47,034 bases of DNA from a virus. Both the position numbers and the translations under genes were made by a program. Shown here piece after piece: positions 36,918-44,293 of this stretch. Positions within the stretch are counted from its first letter, which is position 1, and each line of letters opens with the position of its first letter. Location of the stretch: IMG/VR virus record IMGVR_UViG_3300025870_000023, positions 1-47,034 of that record; one strand, written 5' to 3'. The notes beneath the pieces are model-generated. The model searched no databases. It saw only the letters and a program-made list of their open reading frames with translations, and was not told the origin of the DNA.

Positions 36918-36924
36918 AAAAAAT
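36870..36924 (-). promoter_or_regulatory. -1 programmed ribosomal frameshift signal
   Basis: On the minus strand: slippery heptamer T TTT TTC (36923-36917) exactly in the gp26 frame as (GA)T TTT TTC, then a 6-base spacer GGGAAA. Next is the stem GGCTAGTAG (36910-36902) pairing with CTGCTAGCC (36878-36870): 9 bp including one G-U. The gp26 stop TAG (36907-36905) is inside the 5' arm. Heptamer type, frame, spacer length and stem are all those expected for -1 frameshifting. Confidence 0.75.
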
Positions 36925-37744
36925 CCGATGTGTCCAGTGTAACTTTCATATCTTCGTCGTGGCTGCAAGTAATACATTGTACTTTGTGCAAAGGAGGAGA
37001 CCAATTTTTAAAATTGTTTTCAATAGCGGCTTTTACTTTTGCAATATACTTGGTATCGTTATTATTAAAAAAGTCAACTACTTCTTGTCTAGATTGTTCA
37101 ATTTCACCGTCGACTTCGATTCCAACTATTGCATTGTATATTGAATCTAATTGTGCTTGAGCAAGTTGTACATACAATGGATCCATTGCTTTTGCTTTTG
37201 CATCTTCGTCAAAATCTTTATTTGTAATAATTTGATTTAATGATCTTCTTACACCTAATAACTTTTTTTGTCCGTTTGTAAATTCTCTATAACTTAACGG
37301 CCGCAAATGAAAAATAAAATTATCAATTTCAACTTTGTCGTTGAATTTCTTTGTGAGATATGATTCTAAATATTTTGACAAGGGTATTTCATACTGATTT
37401 TCAGATCCACATTCTCCGCAAACTTTTTGCACATTCATAGTATTACCGTAACTTGCAATACGCATTGCTACCATTACTGTGTCAATATCAATTGTTGGTA
37501 TGCTCCAAGGATCGGTAATTGTAGGTATACAACTTTTTACTACTGCTACTGTAGCATCGCCATTGATTAAAGCATCTGGAGTTTTAAACATGATTTCATC
37601 GTTGGGTGTCATGCTAAACACCGGAATATCATTGTGTTGATTATCGTATAGAGCACCATTTGGATAAAACGTTCCACCACTTGGTAAATCAATTTGTAAC
37701 TTTGGTTGCCGTCTATATTTTTTTAAAATGCTTTGATTGTTCAT
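36905..37744 (-). CDS. gp26: Baseplate hub subunit gp26-like / tail assembly protein
   Basis: 279 aa (T4 gp26 is 208). The N-terminus has LPSGGTFYPNG, PVFSMTPNDEIMFKTPDALI and NGDATVAVVKSCIP. A CxxC pair at C109/C112 and another at C257/C260 suggest a zinc ribbon. This pattern is that of gp26 baseplate-hub proteins in T4-like phages. It is transcribed divergently from the tape-measure gene, with a late box at 37778-37785 and an AGGA site before the ATG. The 3' end carries the frameshift signal, so two products are likely: 279 aa and a 353-aa fusion. Confidence 0.75.
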   Translation of the reverse strand: MNNQSILKKYRRQPKLQIDLPSGGTFYPNGALYDNQHNDIPVFSMTPNDEIMFKTPDALINGDATVAVVKSCIPTITDPWSIPTIDIDTVMVAMRIASYGNTMNVQKVCGECGSENQYEIPLSKYLESYLTKKFNDKVEIDNFIFHLRPLSYREFTNGQKKLLGVRRSLNQIITNKDFDEDAKAKAMDPLYVQLAQAQLDSIYNAIVGIEVDGEIEQSRQEVVDFFNNNDTKYIAKVKAAIENNFKNWSPPLHKVQCITCSHDEDMKVTLDTSDFFGKG

Positions 37745-37761
37745 ATTAGTTGTCCTGTCAG

Positions 37762-37769
37762 GTAAATAT
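37762..37769 (+). promoter_or_regulatory. Possible T4-type late promoter box for the tape-measure/head operon
   Basis: GTAAATAT, 43 bases before the TTG start chosen for the tape-measure gene. The same octamer occurs at 42639-42646. It supports a start at 37813, since an upstream ATG at 37750 would precede the promoter. Confidence 0.45.
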
Positions 37770-37777
37770 ACTATATG

Positions 37778-37785
37778 ATATTTAT
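37778..37785 (-). promoter_or_regulatory. T4-type late promoter box for gp26
   Basis: Reads ATAAATAT on the minus strand, 33 bases before the gp26 ATG. It lies downstream of the opposite-facing box at 37762, so the two late transcripts would overlap briefly at their 5' ends. Confidence 0.5.
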
Positions 37786-37812
37786 TTTATCATTAACTTG
37801 GAGTATTTTAAA

Positions 37813-39969
37813 TTGGCTGATACCAGTAACGTCTTGAGTATGTTTACAAATGAAATAAAAGGTGCGGCATCTGCCGGTCTAGGTTTAGCCGGTAATTTGT
37901 TAAGCGGATCTCAAAATTTAAGTGCATATTCAGACGCCTTACAATCAAACACAAAGATTTTGGGTACAGCCGGAAAAGCTATAGCCGGTCTTGTACAATT
38001 TGCAGAAGGTAGTTTAAAAGAATATCAGCAACTTACTAACATTGGTGCTACTTTTGGTGCAAGCATAGTTGATATTAAACAAAGTGCAGCTGAAATGGGC
38101 ATGGAAGTAAAAGACATGACAGAGTTTTTTATGAAAAACCAAAATGCGTTAAGGGTGCTTGGAGGAACAACGGAAGATGCTACACAAAGTTTTATTCAAA
38201 TGAGTAAAGACTTTTTAGATAGCGACTTTGGTACAAATTTACGTATGTTAGGATATGATGTAAAAGATATAAACGAATCTCTTGCTACTTTTGCTGACTT
38301 ACAATCTGTTGAAGGTATGCGTAGGATGCGTACTGACGGAACTCTTAATCAAAATGCAATGGAATTTGCAACTACTTTAGACGAATTAAGCAAACTAACA
38401 GGCAAGCAACGAGATCAAATTGCAGAGGAAATGAGACAAAGACGTAGAAACGGTCAAGTGCAAGCACTACTATCTACTCTTGAAGAAGAACAAGCAATGG
38501 CATTGCAAGAAGGATTGCAAACTGCTGGCGAGTTAGGACCTGGATTTGAAACACTAATACAAGATTTAGTAGCCTTTGGTGCTCCAGTTAGTGATGCAAG
38601 TAAAGACATTGCAAAAGCATTACCTAGTGTAATCGATGAATACGAAGCATATGCAGCCGCAATACGCAACGGTGCTAGTGCCGAAGAAGCACAAGCATTA
38701 CTAGATGATGCAATTGGCGCAAGTGTTGAAGGAATGGAGTCTCCTGATTTTGCTAATTTAGCTCTATTAGGTAACTTTAGTGATGTTGGCGCTAATGCAG
38801 CTGACATGTTAGAAAGTAGTTTTGATTTACGTAGAGGTATTACATCAGCAGCAGAAGGCGCAGAAGATTTATCTGCTGTAATAGGTAGTTTAAGAGATAC
38901 TATTGCTGATCAACAGCAGAGTCAAATGGGTGCTGGCGGTATTATTAGACAAACTGTTGACATGCAAGAAGCATTACGTGAAACTATAATGTATGTTCAG
39001 CAAACTGCGCTACCTGCGTTAGTAGGTGCAGCTGAAAGTGCATTAGTTAAAGTTACAGAAGCAATGGGCGATGATGCTGCATTGCGTAGACAAGTTGAAG
39101 AAGCTATTAGTGGTGTGTTAAATCCAGCAGCAGACGCACTTGATCGGATGTCAGAAGCATTTCCTATGAACACAGCCCAGGCAAACATAGATGCAGAAGA
39201 AGTTGTGCTAGGCGACGGTACTGCTGCTGATTTAGCTGATCAACTTGAAATGGATGTTACTAGTGCGTTAAACGAAAATGATATTTCTACAAACGAAACT
39301 GTTACAACAGCAATTGGGGAAGCAAGAACCGAACTTTCAGATGCACAAGCTGAATTGGCTAGATTGCACGAACAACAAGCACAATTAACTAGCGAAGGCT
39401 TTACTGGGCTAGAAGGCCCTATGCAACAGACACAAGAATTAATTACACAAGCCGAAGCTAGAGTTGCATTAGCGGAAGCAAACTTAGCAAATGAAATACA
39501 AACGACTGTTGCTGATGCACAACGATATACTTTAGGAGCAATTGAACGTTTTCAACAAGCACAAGCAAGTGGTCGACGCTATGCTGGAGGCTTTGATAAC
39601 GGCGGTATGATTTCAGATGATGAATTTGGAATCGTAGGAGAACGTGGTCCAGAGATAGTAAGCGGCAGAGCCAATGTCACAGGACGAATGAAAACTTTTG
39701 ATGTAATGAATAAAATATCAGAAAGAATGAAAGCTGTAGCTAATGCACAGGAAAATCAAGTAAATTCGGTTGACAAAACGTCACAGATAAGTAATAATAA
39801 TAATGAACTCAATGCCATGATTAAGAACTTAAACGATTCAATTAATAATCTGAATGCAGGTATACATAACGTTGCAAGCATCAATCAACAACAATTAGAC
39901 ACAGGGATTAAAAATCTACGTGCAACTAAAGGCTTGCAAGGCAATGTACTGAAAGGGGTCGCTCGATGA
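37813..39969 (+). CDS. Tail tape-measure protein (gp29-like role)
   Basis: 718 aa from a TTG start at 37813, chosen because GGAG (37800-37803) lies 9 bases upstream. The in-frame ATG at 37750 would add a 21-residue hydrophobic leader overlapping the promoter. The protein is mostly alpha-helical and Ala/Glu/Gln-rich. An N-terminal Gly/Ala region (IKGAASAGLGLAGNLLSG) is followed by long helices. Near the C-terminus is FDNGGMISDDEFGIVGERGP, then EIVSG, a near-signature of tail tape-measure proteins. Tail length is set by such proteins at about 0.15 nm per residue, so roughly 105-110 nm would be expected. Its TGA overlaps the portal ATG (ATGA). Confidence 0.82.
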   Translation: MADTSNVLSMFTNEIKGAASAGLGLAGNLLSGSQNLSAYSDALQSNTKILGTAGKAIAGLVQFAEGSLKEYQQLTNIGATFGASIVDIKQSAAEMGMEVKDMTEFFMKNQNALRVLGGTTEDATQSFIQMSKDFLDSDFGTNLRMLGYDVKDINESLATFADLQSVEGMRRMRTDGTLNQNAMEFATTLDELSKLTGKQRDQIAEEMRQRRRNGQVQALLSTLEEEQAMALQEGLQTAGELGPGFETLIQDLVAFGAPVSDASKDIAKALPSVIDEYEAYAAAIRNGASAEEAQALLDDAIGASVEGMESPDFANLALLGNFSDVGANAADMLESSFDLRRGITSAAEGAEDLSAVIGSLRDTIADQQQSQMGAGGIIRQTVDMQEALRETIMYVQQTALPALVGAAESALVKVTEAMGDDAALRRQVEEAISGVLNPAADALDRMSEAFPMNTAQANIDAEEVVLGDGTAADLADQLEMDVTSALNENDISTNETVTTAIGEARTELSDAQAELARLHEQQAQLTSEGFTGLEGPMQQTQELITQAEARVALAEANLANEIQTTVADAQRYTLGAIERFQQAQASGRRYAGGFDNGGMISDDEFGIVGERGPEIVSGRANVTGRMKTFDVMNKISERMKAVANAQENQVNSVDKTSQISNNNNELNAMIKNLNDSINNLNAGIHNVASINQQQLDTGIKNLRATKGLQGNVLKGVAR

Positions 39970-41720
39970 GTTGGAAAAAACATTTTAAACCAGTCCCAAC
40001 TGGAAATAACCCAGGTGGAAGTTATAGTCCTTTCAGCTTCAAACAAGGCCAAGGCACAGGTATGGGACCAGCAGCGGCAAACTATAGTTCACATTTACCA
40101 GATGTGTATGTAGGTTCTCCTAATCGTATTGAACGTTATAATCAATATAACACAATGGATAGTGATAGTGAAGTAAATGCTGCACTTGATATCCTTGCAG
40201 AATTTTGTACACAAAAAACAAATGATAATGATACACACTTTAGTTTAGACTTTAATAAAAAAGCAACAAACATAGAAATTCAAATATTAGGACAATATTT
40301 GAAACAATGGTGTAAGTTAAATAAATTTGAAACACGTATGTTTCGTATTATGCGTAATGTTTTTAAATACGGAGACGGATTTTTTATTAGAGATCCTGAA
40401 ACACAAAAATGGTTTCATGTAGATCCAAGTCAAGTTACAAAAATTATTGTCAACGAAAGCGATGGCAAACGTCCAGAACAATATGCAATAAAGAATTTAA
40501 ATTTTAGTTTTGATAATTTAGAAGCTACTCCTTTAAACACACAAAACAGTTACGGTCCTGGCGGTACTAACGGTTATCAGCAAGTTAAACAACAAGGCAT
40601 GACTGGTAATAATACACCTGCAGGTGGAACAAGTAGATTTGAACAAGGCGAAAAAGAAACTTTTGTAGATGCTAATCATGTTGTTCACTTGTCAATGAGT
40701 GAAGGCTTGGATCAAAACTTTCCTTTTGGTAACAGTTTATTAGAAAGTATTTTCAAAGTTTACAAACAAAAAGAATTACTTGAAGATGCAATTATTATCT
40801 ATCGAGTACAACGTGCTCCTGAAAGAAGAGTATTCTACGTTGATGTGGGCAACATGCCATCACACCTTGCTATGCAATTTGTAGAACGTGTTAAAACGGA
40901 AATACATCAAAGAAGAATCCCATCCAAGACTGGCGGAGGACAAAATGTCATAGACAGTAGTTATAATCCGCTGTCAATCAACGAAGACTACTTCTTTCCA
41001 CAAACTGCTGAAGGACGTGGCTCTAAGGTTGAAACACTGCCAGGCGGTACTAACCTAGGAGAAATTGATGATCTCAGATATTTTACTAATAAGCTCGTAC
41101 GCGGCTTACGAATTCCTTCCAGCTATCTACCTACAGGGGCTGATGACGGAGCAAGTCAGTACAACGACGGTAGAGTAGGCACTGCATACATTCAAGAGTT
41201 ACGCTTTAATAAGTATTGCGAACGACTGCAAAGCATGGTTGAGGAAATATTCAATCAAGAATTCAAATTATATCTAACTAGTAAAGGTGCAAATGTTGAC
41301 TTTGCAATGTTTGATGTAAAACTAAATCCACCACAAAACTTTGCAAGTTATCGTCAAGCAGAACTTGATAATAATAGAATTGGCACATTCTCACAAATGA
41401 GTGCTATACCTTATATTTCTAACAGATTTGCTATGTCACGTTTCTTAGGAATGAGCGAAGAAGAAATTGCAGAGAATGAACGTTTATGGCGTGAAGAAAA
41501 CGATGAAAATCTACAACCAACTGATGCAGAAGGCAGTGCAGAAATGCGTTCAGCTGGTGTAACTGGTGGAGACTTAGGTGGAGACTTAGGTGGATTAGAA
41601 ACAGGATTAGATGACGACTTAGGCGGCATTGATGGCGGTGAAGATACTCCTCCAGAAACTACAACAGCTGACGACTTAGGAGGTGCCGATTTAGGCGAGC
41701 CTACAGATCAAACAGTTTAA
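39966..41720 (+). CDS. gp20: Portal vertex protein gp20
   Basis: 584 aa (T4 gp20 is 524). The T4-type portal core is clear: RIERYNQYNTMDSDSEVNAA, LDILAEFC, then FRIMRNVFKYGDGFFI, HVVHLSMSEGLD, FPFGNSLLESIFKVYKQKEL, IIIYRVQRAPERRVFYVDVG and LPGGTNLGEIDDLRYFTNKL. Twelve copies form the DNA entry channel and initiate prohead assembly. The last ~55 residues are a low-complexity acidic Gly/Asp tail (DLGG repeats). Gene order tape measure-portal differs from T4, where tail sheath and tube genes 18 and 19 precede gene 20; those genes are outside this window. Confidence 0.95.
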   Translation: MSWKKHFKPVPTGNNPGGSYSPFSFKQGQGTGMGPAAANYSSHLPDVYVGSPNRIERYNQYNTMDSDSEVNAALDILAEFCTQKTNDNDTHFSLDFNKKATNIEIQILGQYLKQWCKLNKFETRMFRIMRNVFKYGDGFFIRDPETQKWFHVDPSQVTKIIVNESDGKRPEQYAIKNLNFSFDNLEATPLNTQNSYGPGGTNGYQQVKQQGMTGNNTPAGGTSRFEQGEKETFVDANHVVHLSMSEGLDQNFPFGNSLLESIFKVYKQKELLEDAIIIYRVQRAPERRVFYVDVGNMPSHLAMQFVERVKTEIHQRRIPSKTGGGQNVIDSSYNPLSINEDYFFPQTAEGRGSKVETLPGGTNLGEIDDLRYFTNKLVRGLRIPSSYLPTGADDGASQYNDGRVGTAYIQELRFNKYCERLQSMVEEIFNQEFKLYLTSKGANVDFAMFDVKLNPPQNFASYRQAELDNNRIGTFSQMSAIPYISNRFAMSRFLGMSEEEIAENERLWREENDENLQPTDAEGSAEMRSAGVTGGDLGGDLGGLETGLDDDLGGIDGGEDTPPETTTADDLGGADLGEPTDQTV

Positions 41721-41737
41721 TAAAGGTAAATAGTATT

Positions 41738-41983
41738 ATGATATTAAGAGAATTGTTTTATTTTGATGACGAAACTTTAGAACCTACTGAAAATGATAGG
41801 TACGATGCTTCTGATGATAAAAGCATTATGCAAATGTCTGATACTAGAAAAGCAAAACTTACACTCAAAAACATCAATAAAGTGCGTAAAGCAAGTGACA
41901 TGAAACGTTCAGAAGAAGTCGAAGAGTTAAATTTTGTTAAACAAATGTATGGAATAGCAGCACAAGCACAAGCTGGAATTTAA
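41738..41983 (+). CDS. Small prohead core protein (gp67 position)
   Basis: 81 aa. It begins MILRELFYFDDETLEPTEND and ends with a helical KRSEEVEELNFVKQMYGIAA stretch. It lies immediately after gp20, where T4 and cyanophages carry the small core protein gp67. Family membership is by position and size. AAAGG lies 8 bases before the ATG. Its TAA overlaps the next ATG (TAATG), coupling it to the cargo gene. Confidence 0.6.
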   Translation: MILRELFYFDDETLEPTENDRYDASDDKSIMQMSDTRKAKLTLKNINKVRKASDMKRSEEVEELNFVKQMYGIAAQAQAGI

Positions 41984-42591
41984 TGTCTGATATAGCCTTT
42001 GTGCTTGGAAATGGCACAAGTCGAAAACAAATTTCAATACCTACACTAAAAGAACATGGCACTATCTATGCCTGTAATGCAGTTTATAGAGAATGTGCAG
42101 TAGATCATTTAATTGCAGTTGATACTAAAATGGTTATGGAAATTGCAAGCCACGGTTATTATAAAGAACACAAAGTATACACTAATCCTAACAAATATTC
42201 ACAAACAGTTGAAGGTTTAAATTTACTAAATCCTAATAAAGGATGGAGTAGTGGTCCTACTGCCTTATGGTTGGCTAGTACACACAAATATAAAACAATT
42301 TACATTTTAGGCTTTGATTACTTAGGTATTGGTAGCGATAATGATAAAGTAAATAACCTGTTTGCAGATACAAAAAATTATAAAAGAAGTGACGAACGTG
42401 CTACATATTATGGTAATTGGGTACGTCAAACTACTATGACTATAAACACTAATCCTAGGACTAAATACATCCGAGTAACAGAAAATAATAGAGGGTTTGT
42501 ACCAGATCAATTAAAAGATTTGCAGAACCTATATCATCAATCAATACCTGAATTTGTTCAAAAATTCAGTTTAAAAGTATTACCTGTGTAA
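41983..42591 (+). CDS. Glycosyltransferase-like (GT42/DUF115-type) cargo protein
   Basis: 202 aa. The N-terminus FVLGNGTSR followed by IYACNAVYREC resembles the nucleotide-sugar-binding GNGPS start of GT42 sialyltransferases and DUF115 proteins. GWSSGPTALWLASTHKYKTI, then YILGFDYLG, matches the TSG...A...YKEIYLSGIDF block of the same group. It is inserted between the gp67-position gene and the core/protease/scaffold genes, where T4 has none. This makes it cargo (a 'moron') rather than a capsid component. It may modify a host or phage surface glycan or a small metabolite. Substrate and activity are unknown. Confidence 0.5.
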   Translation: MSDIAFVLGNGTSRKQISIPTLKEHGTIYACNAVYRECAVDHLIAVDTKMVMEIASHGYYKEHKVYTNPNKYSQTVEGLNLLNPNKGWSSGPTALWLASTHKYKTIYILGFDYLGIGSDNDKVNNLFADTKNYKRSDERATYYGNWVRQTTMTINTNPRTKYIRVTENNRGFVPDQLKDLQNLYHQSIPEFVQKFSLKVLPV

Positions 42592-42610
42592 AAACACGCT
42601 GTTTTTACAC
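42586..42610 (+). terminator. Perfect 10-bp hairpin at the end of the cargo gene
   Basis: GTGTAAAAAC, ACGCT loop, GTTTTTACAC. The stem overlaps the TAA stop (42589-42591). The run following it (CATTTTAAG) is a weak T-tract, so it may be a partial terminator or a processing/stability hairpin that separates the cargo gene from the core genes. Confidence 0.5.
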
Positions 42611-42638
42611 CATTTTAAGCGTATATTTTAAATAAAGT

Positions 42639-42646
42639 GTAAATAT
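42639..42646 (+). promoter_or_regulatory. Possible T4-type late promoter box for the capsid genes
   Basis: GTAAATAT, 35 bases before the ATG at 42682. A second related box (TTAAATAA) is at 42628-42635. It would restart high-level transcription of core, protease, scaffold and capsid genes after the hairpin at 42586-42610. Confidence 0.5.
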
Positions 42647-42681
42647 AATAGACAGCCTTGTAACAATTAAAGGAGAAAAAC

Positions 42682-43641
42682 ATGACTGAACGCAACAAGT
42701 TTGAAGAGATGCTTGAGCGCCTAGTAAACGAAGACCGTACTGGTGCAGAAGAACTTTTCCATGAAATCGTGGTAGAAAAATCACGTGACATTTACGAAAC
42801 ACTACTATCTGAAGATGAAGTTGAAGTTGAAGAAACAACTGATGAAGAAGTAGATGAAGCAACTGACGAAGATCTAGATGAATCAGATGATGAAGACCTA
42901 GACGAAGCAACTGATGAAGAATTAGACGAAGCTGACGAAGAAGTAGAAGAAAGCTTCTTTGATGAGCCACAAGTTGAAGGCGATCCAGCTGACGACATGG
43001 CAGCAGCAATTGAAATGCCTGGAATGGACGACGAAGCCGGCGATATGGACATGGAACCAGATATGGGCATGGACGACGAAGACGAAGGTGATGTAGAAGA
43101 TCGTTTAACTGACATCGAAGATATGCTTGACGAATTAAAAGCAGAATTTGATCAAATGATGGGCGACGAAGCACCAGCTGATGATGATGACATGGGCGAC
43201 GAAATGCCAATGGATATGGATTCAGAAGAAGGTGACGACGACGAAGCTGAAGAAGAAGCGTATGCTTTTGAAGCAGACGAAGAAGTAGAAGAAGCAACTG
43301 ATGAAGAAGTTGACGAATCTGCTAAGTCAGCAGGCGAAATCATGCGTGAGTACACAGACAAAGTAACAGCGTCAATGGGTGATGCAGGTACAGATGGTAC
43401 AAAATCAGCAGTAGCAAAACCAAACAATATGGGCGGAACAAGTGCTAATATTGCAAAAGGTTCAGCTGATGAAACAGGCAGCAAAGCAGCAGCACCAAAA
43501 ACTGACGATCACGGTAACGTGAACAAACCAGGTGGTAAAGCTTCAAAGTCAATGACAGCAGCAAAAAAACCAGCAATGGCAGGCAGCGACGATAAAGCAG
43601 CCGGCTCAATGCTAAATGGTGCTCCAAAAAGAGCAAAGTAA
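42682..43641 (+). CDS. Highly acidic prohead core/structural protein
   Basis: 319 aa. Residues ~1-40 (NKFEEMLERLVNEDRTGAEE, LFHEIVVEKSRDIYE) are an ordered helical head. Residues ~45-215 are dominated by Glu/Asp in repeats such as TDEEVDEATDEDLDESDDED. Residues ~220-319 are Ala/Lys/Gly-rich and basic at the end (GAPKRAK). It lies between the portal group and gp21. Prohead core proteins gp67/gp68 of T4 are similarly charged and are degraded by gp21. A strong AAAGGAG site precedes the ATG. An open frame opposite this gene is an artefact of its GAA/GAT-rich codons. Confidence 0.65.
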   Translation: MTERNKFEEMLERLVNEDRTGAEELFHEIVVEKSRDIYETLLSEDEVEVEETTDEEVDEATDEDLDESDDEDLDEATDEELDEADEEVEESFFDEPQVEGDPADDMAAAIEMPGMDDEAGDMDMEPDMGMDDEDEGDVEDRLTDIEDMLDELKAEFDQMMGDEAPADDDDMGDEMPMDMDSEEGDDDEAEEEAYAFEADEEVEEATDEEVDESAKSAGEIMREYTDKVTASMGDAGTDGTKSAVAKPNNMGGTSANIAKGSADETGSKAAAPKTDDHGNVNKPGGKASKSMTAAKKPAMAGSDDKAAGSMLNGAPKRAK

Positions 43642-43655
43642 TTAAGGACTGATTG

Positions 43656-44279
43656 ATGAATTTAATTCAAGAACATCTGAGTTTCGACCAAGCTAAAATT
43701 GTTGTTGAGTCTGCTAATGAAGGCAAAGATCTTTTTATGAAAGGTATTTGTATTCAAGGCGGAGTACGCAACGCAAATCAGCGTGTTTATCCCGTTAACG
43801 AGATTGGCAGGGCTGTCACCACACTCAACGAACAAATAAGTGGTGGCTATTCAGTGTTGGGAGAAGTAGATCATCCAGAAGGACTTAACATTAACTTGGA
43901 CCGTGTAAGCCATATGATCTCAGAAATGTGGATGGATGGACCAAACGGTTATGGCAAGTTAAAAATCTTGCCGACTCCAATGGGACAATTAGTAAAAACA
44001 ATGCTTGAAAGCGGCGTTAAGCTAGGTGTTTCGTCTCGTGGGTCAGGCAATGTAAAAGAAGATGGATCAGGAGAAGTAACTGATTTTGAAATAATCACCG
44101 TGGACGTAGTGGCTCAGCCCAGCGCCCCCGGTGCTTATCCTACACCAATTTATGAGCATCTTATGAACACCCAGGGTGGTTTAAAGGCGTTCCATACAGC
44201 TAGGGAAGTACAAGGCGACAAAAAGGCACAAAAATATATTAAAGAGAGTCTATTAAACATAATAGACAAACTCCAGTGA
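43656..44279 (+). CDS. gp21: Prohead maturation protease gp21
   Basis: 207 aa, close to T4 gp21 (212 aa). Motifs of the herpesvirus-assemblin-like serine protease are present: LGEVDHPEG with H73 and GVSSRGSG with S126/S127, then EIITVDVVAQPSAPGAY. This protease degrades the scaffold and trims capsid proteins after Leu/Ile-x-Glu sites. The start is taken at ATG 43656, 8 bases after AAGGA; a TTG directly before it would add one residue. The scaffold gene follows immediately. Confidence 0.95.
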   Translation: MNLIQEHLSFDQAKIVVESANEGKDLFMKGICIQGGVRNANQRVYPVNEIGRAVTTLNEQISGGYSVLGEVDHPEGLNINLDRVSHMISEMWMDGPNGYGKLKILPTPMGQLVKTMLESGVKLGVSSRGSGNVKEDGSGEVTDFEIITVDVVAQPSAPGAYPTPIYEHLMNTQGGLKAFHTAREVQGDKKAQKYIKESLLNIIDKLQ

Positions 44280-44293
44280 CCAAGGAGAAACAA

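Noticed and set aside
36684-37004. Independent 106-aa gene starting at ATG 37004
   Set aside because: Its first ~29 residues overlap the conserved zinc-ribbon end of gp26 in another frame; the frameshift model explains the downstream coding sequence better.
37750-37812. Upstream ATG start for the tape-measure gene with a hydrophobic N-terminus
   Set aside because: It lies before or over the late-promoter box at 37762 and lacks a ribosome site, while TTG 37813 has GGAG at 9 bases.
42605-43297. Long open frame (230 codons) on the minus strand opposite the acidic core gene
   Set aside because: It is Leu/Arg/His-rich because it mirrors GAA/GAT/GAC-rich codons of the real gene; no ribosome site or family resemblance.
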